64,000 nt of DNA. It comes from G963422705 sp963422705. GTDB lineage: Bacteria > Poribacteria > WGA-4E > WGA-3G. The stretch is taken from positions 1,550,001 to 1,614,000 of the forward strand of contig OY730443.1 of NCBI GenBank assembly GCA_963422705.1. Reading direction: 5' to 3'. A program made the translations under genes and the position numbers. The notes beneath the pieces are model-generated. The model was not told the DNA's origin. It ran no database searches and was given only the letters and a program-made list of their open reading frames with translations. Positions 55,968 through 64,000 of this stretch are shown here, one piece after another (within the stretch, counting starts at the first letter, position 1; each line of letters opens with the position of its first letter).

Positions 55968-56052
55968 TTTTATCACCTCATTTTTATCAGTTTTCAGCTA
56001 AAAAGTTGATAACGCGTTGTATATCTATCCGGTAGGTGCCGGAGTTCACTTG
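55923..56052. repeat. 130-bp direct repeat, copy B (leader of the LRR gene)
   Basis: Holds the ribosome site and the first 15 codons of the LRR gene plus about 85 bp upstream. Nearly identical to copy A at 53832-53961; the conserved part ends with GCCGGAGTTCACTTG in both. Confidence 0.9.
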
Positions 56053-56161
56053 CGTTGTGTGATTCACTATCGAGCTGGGGCCCAGAAGATGACATCGCGT
56101 TGCGGAAATAGTGTGGATTAAAGGTAGCAAGCAACACGGCTTGATATTTGAATCGGTTTTC

Positions 56162-57208
56162 CTACATCTTAAAGACAACACCCAGCGTCTCATGTGGCTG
56201 TTGAATCAATTTTTCGCACGCTGCAGGTGCCTCGTCAATGGGGACGACATCTGTAATCAATGGCTGCACCTGAATTTTCCGTTCTGCCATCATGCGTAAC
56301 ACCAACTCTAGGTTGCGCTGTGTCGTCCACGGTACGAACACCGGCGGGTAATCCGCGCCGTGCTCATAATCTTCATCGTGGTACCCGGGTCCGGTGCGTG
56401 CGGCGCTGATAACGTCGACATTCCCGAGTCCTGCTGCGAACCCGTGGGTGATACTGGCGCCCCCGACGATGACAATGCGTCCCATCTTATGGGTATCGGG
56501 TGCAGTCTTGAGGGTTGCGCGAATCTGTTGGAACGCGCTGGTGGCATCGCCCCCGAAAGCGATAATGCCACAATCCATCCCGGCACCCTTTGTGAAATCT
56601 GTGGCGATAGGAGCCGGTTCCGTCTCCGCTACGTTGACTGCCTGGTGGATACCTACTTTCTCAGCAATGCTGATGCGTAAGGGGAACCTGTCTAACCCCA
56701 TGACATAAGCCCCGGCGGCTTTTGCAATCTGGCATGCCAACTGTCCGACAATTCCCAATCCTGCGACAACGACGTTTTCACCGATGCGGATGCGTCCGCG
56801 TCGTACAGCGTTTAACGCCGTTGCGGCGAGATGGTTGGATGCGGCTTCCTCGTCGCTGACATCATCCGGAATCTTGGCACACAAGTTATGCGGAACACAA
56901 GCGTACGTAGCGTGTAATGCGTAGCCGCCCCCCATCCCTGACACCCTATCCCCGGTTTCAAATTCATTGCAATCGCCATTTTTTCCAACAACGACGCCCG
57001 CGTTCGTATATCCAAAAGGACGTTTTCTCTCTATGGCGCCAGGCTTCTCTCGCCGGCGCTTCACGCCCCCTAACTCTGTGCCGGGGCTTACCATGGATGC
57101 GCTCACCTCAATTAGCAACTGTCCGGGTTTCGGCGCAGGGGTTTCCTGATTCTCTGTCCAAATCTGCCCTGCTTCATTCATCATCACAACTTTTCTAGTT
57201 TGACTCAT
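56162..57208 (-). CDS. MDR-family dehydrogenase (zinc-independent type)
   Basis: From the ATG at 57208 (AGAGGGA 7 nt upstream) the protein has 348 residues. The GroES-like N-terminal half (PGQLLIEVSASMVSPGTEL) is followed by a Rossmann fold with GLGIVG. The cluster of four Cys that binds structural zinc in classical alcohol dehydrogenases is absent, and no clear catalytic-zinc Cys is seen in the usual place. Text such as FGYTNAGVVVG and NHLAATALNAVRRGRI fits the sorbitol-dehydrogenase/BchC-like branch. Substrate unknown. It shares its strand with the oxygenase 150 bp upstream, so they may act in one catabolic step series. Confidence 0.85.
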   Translation of the reverse strand: MSQTRKVVMMNEAGQIWTENQETPAPKPGQLLIEVSASMVSPGTELGGVKRRREKPGAIERKRPFGYTNAGVVVGKNGDCNEFETGDRVSGMGGGYALHATYACVPHNLCAKIPDDVSDEEAASNHLAATALNAVRRGRIRIGENVVVAGLGIVGQLACQIAKAAGAYVMGLDRFPLRISIAEKVGIHQAVNVAETEPAPIATDFTKGAGMDCGIIAFGGDATSAFQQIRATLKTAPDTHKMGRIVIVGGASITHGFAAGLGNVDVISAARTGPGYHDEDYEHGADYPPVFVPWTTQRNLELVLRMMAERKIQVQPLITDVVPIDEAPAACEKLIQQPHETLGVVFKM

Positions 57209-57362
57209 AAACGTTTCCCTCTTTGCAATTAATTTAGGATGAGCTGCGCTCGGAAAAGGCAGTCGTGAAATAACGCCCATCCTCTTTGGTGAATTCTGGG
57301 CTCAAATTCTTGGCGAGTGCGAGCGTTCAATACTCAACCGGTGTACTTTTTGATAGCGCAAA

Positions 57363-58148
57363 TTATTTCAAAAATTCCGTTGGGATACGTGAACCGGGAT
57401 AGTTTCCGTTTTCATCGCGATGCGCGATAGCCTCAGGAATTTCGCCTTCCCAATACTGTGGAACGGTGTTGGGGCGGCTGTGCCATGCGAGAATCAGGGT
57501 TCTCCTGACATCGGTATAGTTTTTTCGCGCGGCGTGCAAGAGGCGTGCATCTGCCATAACCAAGGAACCCGCCTTGACACAGACATCCACCTGCTCTGGG
57601 TGTTCACTGAACATGACGGGGTGTTCTTCCTCAATAAACCGGGCGCCTTGTTCATGTGCGGGTACTAAGATGTCGTGCAAATCAGTGCGCTTGAGATGGC
57701 TCCCGGGAATCACCTTCAAACATCCGTTTTCAGGTGCGGTGTCAATAAGATAATAGTTGAGGAAAATCGTTTGCGGCCACGGGGCGCAGCTAATTGGGTC
57801 ATTCCAGCGCATCCAATCTTGGTGCCAATAGAGTGCGGGCCCGCCCGGTTCTTTCGTCAAGATGATAATCCCGCCAGATGAGGTGAAATCCCCAAACCCA
57901 ATTTGTTCAAGCGCATCTCGTGCGGGTTTCCACTCCAACAACTTATGAATATAAGGATTATCTTCACCGCGGACATTGACATGCTGTCCTTGATAGATAA
58001 CATCGTCGGGTTGTACGTGACTTGCGATGAGTCGTTCTGATTCATCCGAGAGTTCTTGCAAGAATTCCACTGTCAAAATATCGTCAACAACGCAGTAGCC
58101 GTCGCAAAGCATCTGCTCCCTTTTTGCTAGGGCGACTTCAGGTGTCAT
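57363..58148 (-). CDS. Phytanoyl-CoA dioxygenase-family oxygenase
   Basis: A 261-residue Fe(II)/2-oxoglutarate enzyme. The ATG at 58148 has AAGGAG 7 nt upstream. The metal ligands are His109 and Asp111 (YWHQDW) and His205 (RLLHAARKN), with a candidate 2-oxoglutarate Arg at 215-216. ENGCLKVIPGSHLKR is the typical PhyH strand. It is closer to the canonical family than the copy at 40555. Downstream lies an MDR dehydrogenase on the same strand. Confidence 0.9.
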   Translation of the reverse strand: MTPEVALAKREQMLCDGYCVVDDILTVEFLQELSDESERLIASHVQPDDVIYQGQHVNVRGEDNPYIHKLLEWKPARDALEQIGFGDFTSSGGIIILTKEPGGPALYWHQDWMRWNDPISCAPWPQTIFLNYYLIDTAPENGCLKVIPGSHLKRTDLHDILVPAHEQGARFIEEEHPVMFSEHPEQVDVCVKAGSLVMADARLLHAARKNYTDVRRTLILAWHSRPNTVPQYWEGEIPEAIAHRDENGNYPGSRIPTEFLK

Positions 58149-58497
58149 CAAATTGCTCCTTTATCTTTTTGCATTTTGCGGTGTTGGTGAAAAGGCACCT
58201 GTCGTGTGAAACTGGGCCGCCCCTATCGTCAGAAATACCTTTTCCATTCCAGTGTTATTGTAGGTTTTCGCATCAACACTTTTTAATTGTCTAAGTGCCG
58301 GCGCCCTCCTCCACCCACGTTCGGTGGAGAGGGGGAACGGCCCTCGTGGGTGGCTAAATCATTAGCGGATTTACCGTCATATCATTTTACCCAACTTCGG
58401 TTGAGAAATCAATAAATTTATGCCATGAGAATGGAAAAGGGTGCAAAGACGGGGGGCCATCAGGGTAGCACCCTTGGTGGCGCCGCCTCGCTAAAAT
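58149..58497. other. Intergenic region with inverted repeat
   Basis: A 349-bp gap with no gene. CCACCCACG at 58311-58319 pairs with CGTGGGTGG at 58345-58353, possibly a terminator for the ABC gene that ends at 58498. A GC-rich patch precedes AT-rich sequence. Confidence 0.45.
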
Positions 58498-59580
58498 CTA
58501 CGAGATTCGCTGTGCAAAGCGCTCAGAATTGACGTCCGTGTCTGGTGCGACTACCACTGCCGCACTCGCTTTTAACACAGCGGTATCACCAACCCGGAAT
58601 GGACAGCGTGAATCTGTCTGGGCGAAGTAGTGTTGCCCATCTAACGCAACGCGGTACATTAAATAGTTCCCTTTAAAGGTTCGTCGGATGATTTGGGCAC
58701 ATTTTGTATCAGGCGCCGCTGCGTCAGGAACAGCCAAGGTGACGTGCTCTGGACGAATTGACAAAAGCACTTCCCCGGTAATTGGCTTATCAAGCGTTAC
58801 AAAACCCAATGAAGTTTCAGCAATCCCGTCCTTTGCGTGAGTACGGATGAAGTTGGTTTGCCCGAGAAACCCGGCGACGTACGCCGTTCTCGGTTGTAAA
58901 TACACCTCTTCCGGTGTGCCTACTTGCTCAAGGGTACCTTTTTTCATCACCGCCAATCGTTCGGCGAAACTCAACGCCTCTTCTTGACTGTGTGTAACCA
59001 ACACTGCGCTGATGTGTTCAGCTTTTAGGAGGGCACGTACCTCATCGCGGGTTGCCTGACGCAACCCGGCATCCAGTCCAGAGAAAGGTTCATCTAACAG
59101 GAGCAATTTCGGGCGGGCGGCAATAGAACGCGCTAAGGCAACGCGTTGCTGTTCCCCGCCGGAAAGATGATGCGGAAGTCGGGCATGTAGGTTTGCCAAT
59201 CCTACCATCTCTAACACTTCCGCGGCTCGCACGTGCCTGTCTTTTTTAGGCATTTTTCGCAATCCAAAGGCGACGTTTTCTAGGACATTCTTATGTGGAA
59301 AAAGCGCATAATCCTGAAACACAAACCCGATACTCCGTAATTCAGGCGGGACGTGTCTATTCTTATTGACAAGCACACGTTCCTCCATCGTGATTGTTCC
59401 AGCGTCGGCTTCTTCAAACCCCGCGATTAAACGCAAAGTTGTCGTCTTCCCACAGCCACTAGCCCCCAAGAGTGCGAACATTTCGCCTGGATATACCTCA
59501 AAACTGACACCGTTGACAACGGCGGGAGAATTTGCTGCGAACCGTTTGGTGATTGCGTCGATAGTCAGTATCGGTATCAT
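58498..59580 (-). CDS. ABC transporter ATPase of the PotA/FbpC type with TOBE domain
   Basis: From the ATG at 59580 the protein has 360 residues; the frame extends 49 codons upstream over the neighbouring gene. Walker A is GASGCGKTTT, the Q-loop is FVFQDYALFPH, the signature LSGGEQQR, Walker B LLLLDEP, and the switch His in VTHSQEEA. The C-terminal TOBE-type domain (LSIRPEHVTLAV) marks importers for iron, polyamines, sulfate or similar. No permease or binding protein is near; the only membrane partner is the DUF6785-type protein whose stop lies 8 bp upstream. The ribosome site is weak, suggesting coupling to that gene. Confidence 0.87.
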   Translation of the reverse strand: MIPILTIDAITKRFAANSPAVVNGVSFEVYPGEMFALLGASGCGKTTTLRLIAGFEEADAGTITMEERVLVNKNRHVPPELRSIGFVFQDYALFPHKNVLENVAFGLRKMPKKDRHVRAAEVLEMVGLANLHARLPHHLSGGEQQRVALARSIAARPKLLLLDEPFSGLDAGLRQATRDEVRALLKAEHISAVLVTHSQEEALSFAERLAVMKKGTLEQVGTPEEVYLQPRTAYVAGFLGQTNFIRTHAKDGIAETSLGFVTLDKPITGEVLLSIRPEHVTLAVPDAAAPDTKCAQIIRRTFKGNYLMYRVALDGQHYFAQTDSRCPFRVGDTAVLKASAAVVVAPDTDVNSERFAQRIS

Positions 59581-59588
59581 AATACGTT

Positions 59589-61547
59589 CTAAAGCGTGTG
59601 GCCTGCGCCTGATGACGGCATGTAGAGATTCAATGCGAAGCTCATCAGACTTAAGATACTGCGTGGAATAAAATCGCCCAGTACCAGGCCGAGGAAAAAC
59701 GGAATCGCTTTGCGATAAGTTTGCCACCCTGAAAATCGTAGGATTAGGAACTTAATGAGCCAACTCACCATGACAGGAAACCAGAAGTAGATAAGTCCAC
59801 CCCAAGATGCCCCTGAAAGGACATAGCCGGAGGGGTGAAGTGTCCACCATAATAGGCGAGTTCGCATAAAATTTAGGAGAAATACGAATGCGAACCCGCC
59901 ACACATAAACGCGGCCGCGCTGATATCCGGTTCCTTTGGGTGCTGTAGCCAACTCTGAAGCGGATTGAAACTTTCCCATCCAAACCGTCCTACCACGCCT
60001 TGGCACTGCGCCAGCACGCCGTAACGATATGCCACTTGCAAATATGTCCAGAAGGTGGCCAAGGCACCGACAGCAATGGCGAGTGCCATTCCCAAGAGTA
60101 ACGTTTTCCCAGGCATACCCGCGCGGGCACCGATACGGAGCGATTCAATTTGGTTCGGCATCGGGTGTGAACGGTTACACCGATTAAAGGCATAGAGAAA
60201 TGTCATAACCGTCAAGTTCGCAGCACCCAACTGGCGAGTGCCAAATACGCTTACCATCATCTGCCGTGGATTAATACCGATGATTTCGTGGTATGGTGGC
60301 CCAAGTTCCGCGCGCACGCGTCCAATTGCGAGAGCGAAGGCGATAAATAGGGCATAAAATACACCGATTGCCCACAACGACATCCCCGCAGCATAACAGA
60401 ATGCGAAGACGAGACTGACACTGAGAACTGTCAATACAGCCGTCGTCCGATACGTGAAAGGTTCGTTGGTATCATCGCCCCGTTCGAGGCCAAAGACATG
60501 CCTTGCGAAACGCGCGAAATGCCGGCGCCCCATCCAAATCGTCAGCACTGCGATGCCTACCCAAGCCCCGGAAGCTCTATCGTTGAGGTGGAGAACACTT
60601 ATGTTCGTTATCCCTATCGCACTCGCAATCACACGTTCAGCGCGAGTGAGCCAAAAGAAGAACCATGTCGAAAAGGCGAGCTCGAGTGGCATAAAATAGG
60701 TTAACCCAACAATCGCCACATTAAACGACATCGACGCATAGCCGATGGCACTCCAAGGACGCTCCGTGAAATGCGTATCCAGACGATAGTTCGCAGGGGG
60801 CGCCGGGATGACAGGGAAAATATCGTGTAAGCCAGCAAGCACCCGGAGTAATGCCGCAATCCCAAACCCCGCCCACAGGACTCGTGAACGAAAAAAATTG
60901 CGGTTCGTTGTCATTTGCAACGGCAGCTGCGTCAGAGGGAAACTCAATTTCTCGCGTTCCATCCACTGCTTACGGAGAAACAGTCCTAAACAGAGTAGTG
61001 AACCGTACAGGAGGAAGATAAAACCGGACCAGATGAGTGCAGGCATTATCCAAGTGCGCAGGTGCTCTACCCAATAAATACTCGATTCCCCCTCATAGTA
61101 ACCGGTTAACCACTCAAAATCGTGTACGGTGAGCCAGGAGGGAATATGGTGCAAGAAGAGTTGCGCCCACTCATTTTCAGGGCTCGCGAACCAGAACGGA
61201 TGCGCTAGTGTCCCCATGAGGATTGCCATCATCGCATGGCCCGAGATAGTGGAAACCATTGTTACCATAACGTAGATAAGCAATAATTCACCGGGAGTAA
61301 ACGGCGCAATAGGGGAACCGATTTTTAACGCGGCGCGAAGCAGAACGTTGATGACAATGAGGGCAACTAACGTAAAAACCGCGTTAGAAAATGGAGAGAC
61401 GAGTGTGTAGACAGCGTACCAGAGTTCGCTCGCTATCCCTACCCAATATGCGTTGACGATAACCAGGATAAGCCCTACAATTATCGCCTTTGTTGAGATA
61501 ATTTGAGATGAGTTTTTCAGGCGTGTGTCCGCGGTTCTAGGAGTCAT
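59589..61547 (-). CDS. Large polytopic membrane protein (DUF6785/DUF6784-type)
   Basis: I prefer the ATG at 61547 (652 residues); a TTG 30 codons upstream is less likely. The protein has some 12-14 membrane segments with short loops. PFTPGELLLIYVMVTM near the N-terminus and RVRAELGPPYHE and WWTLHPSGYVLSG later are features I associate with the DUF6785/6784 group, distantly like oligopeptide transporters (OPT). It could be a transporter, but no substrate is known. It is followed after 8 bp by a PotA-like ATPase, an unusual pairing because the fold is not that of an ABC permease. Confidence 0.7.
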   Translation of the reverse strand: MTPRTADTRLKNSSQIISTKAIIVGLILVIVNAYWVGIASELWYAVYTLVSPFSNAVFTLVALIVINVLLRAALKIGSPIAPFTPGELLLIYVMVTMVSTISGHAMMAILMGTLAHPFWFASPENEWAQLFLHHIPSWLTVHDFEWLTGYYEGESSIYWVEHLRTWIMPALIWSGFIFLLYGSLLCLGLFLRKQWMEREKLSFPLTQLPLQMTTNRNFFRSRVLWAGFGIAALLRVLAGLHDIFPVIPAPPANYRLDTHFTERPWSAIGYASMSFNVAIVGLTYFMPLELAFSTWFFFWLTRAERVIASAIGITNISVLHLNDRASGAWVGIAVLTIWMGRRHFARFARHVFGLERGDDTNEPFTYRTTAVLTVLSVSLVFAFCYAAGMSLWAIGVFYALFIAFALAIGRVRAELGPPYHEIIGINPRQMMVSVFGTRQLGAANLTVMTFLYAFNRCNRSHPMPNQIESLRIGARAGMPGKTLLLGMALAIAVGALATFWTYLQVAYRYGVLAQCQGVVGRFGWESFNPLQSWLQHPKEPDISAAAFMCGGFAFVFLLNFMRTRLLWWTLHPSGYVLSGASWGGLIYFWFPVMVSWLIKFLILRFSGWQTYRKAIPFFLGLVLGDFIPRSILSLMSFALNLYMPSSGAGHTL

Positions 61548-61869
61548 ATTTTCTACTATCGCCCGCTCACTGTTCTCATGATTTCCCCGGGAGCACACGC
61601 GGGTGGATTCCAAATAAGAAATTTCTGACGAGCTCAACCGTCCGCGGCGGTATCATTGAGAATAGATAAGACAATCATGCATTCCGTTTTCAACATTTTC
61701 ACAGATGTGCCAAAGTGCCCGGGCGCCGGGCATCACAGGAACCTTTTTACCGGGTATCTTATCATTTAGCGTCCGTTCCAAACAGAGCACTAATCGGTAT
61801 GGGCCACACCGCTAAAAAATTAGGATTGTGAAGAGTTATTTTTCAGCAGGCACATCATCTCCGGCGGGT
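61548..61869. other. Intergenic region
   Basis: A 322-bp gap between the protease stop and the membrane protein. I see no gene, strong hairpin or RNA. Confidence 0.4.
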
Positions 61870-63447
61870 TCAGAAATTTCTGGGGTGCGGCGCGACGCCA
61901 TCTTCTCTTGTTGCTTGGTTTAGGTATTTTTCAATGTCACCGGCTTTAATAATGCGAAGCGCCTCTTGCAATTCCCTGTCATACTCTAAATTCACGACTT
62001 TTTCAATACCAACGTTGAGGTTAAATAGCTGCTCCGCACGACGTTTTAACCACCCCATGTTAACGCCGGTGCTTGTTTCCTTAAGCACATGGCTTAATTT
62101 GGGGACGTCAGCAGCTGCAATCTTGAGCGTGGAAAGCCAAAGAGAGAGAACAGTCTCTTTCAGTTCCGGCAGCGCCGCCTCCAACTTCGCAAAGTCTTTG
62201 GGGATTTCACCCGTACGTTTCAGTTCGGCTTCAATCCATTTTGTAACAAAATCTTCAATGACATCTTTTTCAGCCACCATTCTCCGCATCGTCTGCTCTA
62301 TCAGCTCCAATTGCTCTGGGACAACAGCGACATGGGGCGTAATTCCTTCTTTATCAATTGAAGTGCCATTCGGTGTATAATATGATGAGATAGTTAACGA
62401 CACAGCCCCAATTTCGCCAAGTGGGTACCGTTTTTGGACGACGCCCTTTCCGAAAGTTTTTTGCCCGACAAGAATGCCCCGGCCGGTATCTTTTATCGCT
62501 CCGGCGACGATTTCGGAGGCACTCGCGCTGTATTGATTGACAAGCACAACCAGCGGAATATCCGCATCACAGAGCAATTTTGAGGTTGCAGGGTATTCCT
62601 TATCAAATTCGTTTTTGAGTCCTTTCGTTGAAACGATTATCCCTTTACCGATAAACGCATCGGCGATGTGGTAAGCGCCGTTGAGAAGCCCACCTTGGTT
62701 TCCGCGTAAATCCAAAATGAGTGCCTTCATACCGGCAGCTTTATGGGCTTCCAGGACGCTGCCAAATTTATCTTCCGTCCCCCCTTTTCTCCCGCTTCCG
62801 ATAAATCCAGTGATACGGATATAACCGATTCCGTCCTCAAGCATCGTTGAGTTGACGCTACTAATTGAAATTTTTGCACGCGTTAGCGTGATATCAAACG
62901 GCTCAAGAAGTGCACGTTGTACCGTAATTGTCACGTCTGTCCCAATTTTACCTCTGAGTAAATCAACCACATCACCGGATGTCATCCCCGTTTTTTCGCT
63001 GAGATGAATTGACTTTCCATTGACTTTTGTAATGTAATCTCCTGCTTGGAGCCCGACAGACTGCGCAGGTGTGCCTGAAAGCGGTTTGGAAATTTTAATG
63101 AACCCGCGGTAATCTTCATAAATCTGGATACCCAGCCCACCAAATTCCGCGTTATAGATATTTTCGACAGAACGCTGATGGGCACGGTGGGATAAGAGGT
63201 ATGTATACGGGTCACCAATTGCCGCAAGTGCCCCTTTAATTGCACCTTGGTACATCACATCGCTGTCTATTGGTTTATAATAATTCTCTTCGGCAATATA
63301 GATAGCCGATGCGAGTGCCTTGTTTAGCATTGCCCGCGTGATACGTTGTTCACCGCTCAAAACGCCTTTTTCACCGGAGTGAATAAGTAGAAACGGAATA
63401 CAAAAGGCAGCAACTAAGATAATGAAGGATAAAGTGTATCTTTTCAT
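61870..63447 (-). CDS. S41 carboxyl-terminal processing protease
   Basis: From the ATG at 63447 (AGAGGGG upstream) the protein has 525 residues with an N-terminal signal or anchor (LSFIILVAAFCIPFLLIH). A PDZ domain at about 100-190 (FGGLGIQIYED, GLQAGDYITKVNGKS) is followed by the tail-specific protease core: LDLRGNQGGLL, catalytic Ser309 in NQYSASASEI, and Lys334 in TFGKGVVQ, 25 residues apart as in Prc. The last 150 residues are a helical extension beyond the usual CtpA length. It acts in the periplasm on C-termini of proteins. It is located right after the acyltransferase gene on the same strand. Confidence 0.92.
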   Translation of the reverse strand: MKRYTLSFIILVAAFCIPFLLIHSGEKGVLSGEQRITRAMLNKALASAIYIAEENYYKPIDSDVMYQGAIKGALAAIGDPYTYLLSHRAHQRSVENIYNAEFGGLGIQIYEDYRGFIKISKPLSGTPAQSVGLQAGDYITKVNGKSIHLSEKTGMTSGDVVDLLRGKIGTDVTITVQRALLEPFDITLTRAKISISSVNSTMLEDGIGYIRITGFIGSGRKGGTEDKFGSVLEAHKAAGMKALILDLRGNQGGLLNGAYHIADAFIGKGIIVSTKGLKNEFDKEYPATSKLLCDADIPLVVLVNQYSASASEIVAGAIKDTGRGILVGQKTFGKGVVQKRYPLGEIGAVSLTISSYYTPNGTSIDKEGITPHVAVVPEQLELIEQTMRRMVAEKDVIEDFVTKWIEAELKRTGEIPKDFAKLEAALPELKETVLSLWLSTLKIAAADVPKLSHVLKETSTGVNMGWLKRRAEQLFNLNVGIEKVVNLEYDRELQEALRIIKAGDIEKYLNQATREDGVAPHPRNF

Positions 63448-63516
63448 GATTTCCCCTCTTTTTTCCAGTGTTTCGTATCGTCTTTTCGTTCTTTTATGAT
63501 AACATAATTTCAACAT

Positions 63517-64000
63517 TCAGCCAATACGCTTTTCCCGTTTTACCCGCCAGTCTGGCCCGGGCTGTGTTTTCCACCTGTTGTGCAGCCATAACCACTGTTC
63601 GGGGAATTTGCGAATGTACGTCTCTAGTTGCATGAGAAGATGTGTTGTCCATTTATGCACGTCTTGCTCAAAATTGGTGGTGGCTTCCAGCTTGATGGGG
63701 GGCAAAATATGTACATGGTGCCTGTCATCCGCTTGCCGAATATCTACTGAAAAGAGGAGTGGCGCGCCCGTTTTAAGCGCCAAGACAACGGGGCCGCGCG
63801 CAGCGGAAGCGGGTTTGCCGAAAAATTTGACTGCGACGCCTTCCGCCCCCGCGTTCTGATCTGCGAAGAAACCAACGGCATGGTTACTTTTTAGGGCGCG
63901 CAAAGTTTCCCGGACAGCCTGCCGACGAGGAATCAGTTCTAAACTCAGATGCTCACGATACTTACAGACATAAGCATTGAGACGCTCATTTTTCAACGGA
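63517..64000 (-). CDS. Lipid A biosynthesis acyltransferase (LpxL/HtrB-type), C-terminal part
   Basis: The frame enters from the right window edge and ends at 63517, so only about 160 C-terminal residues are visible. LKSNHAVGFFADQNAGAEGVAVKFFGKPASAARGPVVLA (read in parts, with FADQN and FFGKPAS as key strings) and FPEQWLWLHNRWK are typical of Kdo2-lipid A acyltransferases. The catalytic HxxxxD motif should be outside the window. The enzyme adds secondary acyl chains to lipid A, so the organism has an LPS-type outer membrane. A TTG at 63996 is not the true start. Confidence 0.88.
   Translation of the reverse strand, partial: PLKNERLNAYVCKYREHLSLELIPRRQAVRETLRALKSNHAVGFFADQNAGAEGVAVKFFGKPASAARGPVVLALKTGAPLLFSVDIRQADDRHHVHILPPIKLEATTNFEQDVHKWTTHLLMQLETYIRKFPEQWLWLHNRWKTQPGPDWRVKREKRIG

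Overview
The window most resembles a chromosome of a Gram-negative, sponge- or seawater-associated bacterium of the Candidatus Poribacteria type or a relative. This placement is inferred from gene content and was not tested by a search. It rests on two phytanoyl-CoA dioxygenase-type oxygenases, a sulfatase, a GH127 glycosidase, secreted leucine-rich-repeat, dockerin-like, lamin-tail and LamG-type proteins, a DUF6785-type membrane protein, and a lipid A acyltransferase that implies an outer membrane. I saw no tRNA, rRNA or CRISPR array.

Left part (1-17 kb). The 5' part of recG runs off the left edge. Next is a minus-strand operon of two paralogous membrane-anchored proteins and a secreted metzincin-like protease with a Cys/His-rich tail. 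An IS200/IS605 element follows. Its tnpA has lost the first His of the HUH motif, and its tnpB is interrupted by a 64-bp palindrome whose removal exactly restores the frame. After it come the translationally coupled glnS-gltX pair and an envelope-related run (HEAT/TPR protein, membrane protein, glmM, yvcK) with a divergent FemAB-like gene.

Middle (17-41 kb). A TetR regulator sits next to an FG-GAP lipoprotein gene and a beta-barrel-like gene. The same near-palindromic operator lies at the tetR promoter and in front of the lipoprotein. A sulfatase and an alkaline-phosphatase-superfamily enzyme overlap by 4 nt. A long minus-strand operon encodes a TroR/MntR-type regulator, a TroABCD-type Zn/Mn importer, a DUF255 thioredoxin protein and a P1-family peptidase. 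Its promoter has a consensus -35 and -10 with the operator laid over the -10. A DNA methyltransferase, GH127, a large lamin-tail protein, a DUF4159 protein and an oxygenase follow.

Accessory and decayed part (41-56 kb). A tnpB-only IS with a broken tnpB abuts a plasmid-like replication module: a RepA-like ATPase open to the IS junction, an unknown protein, a small protein probably split from it by a frameshift, and three perfect 22-bp iterons with adjacent hairpins. Beyond are a 15-bp tandem repeat coding for xxSxC pentads, a membrane protein of 10-residue repeats, an RHS scrap, and a membrane glycosyltransferase remnant fused in frame to the C-terminal half of a type III Mod methyltransferase. 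The Res subunit that follows is frameshifted inside its nuclease motif. A leucine-rich-repeat surface protein is bracketed by two 130-bp copies of the same leader (upstream region plus signal-peptide start). The second copy is joined to the tail of a LamG-type gene.

Right end (56-64 kb). A zinc-independent MDR dehydrogenase, a second oxygenase, a DUF6785-type membrane protein with a PotA/FbpC-like ATPase, a carboxyl-terminal processing protease, and a lipid A acyltransferase that runs off the right edge.
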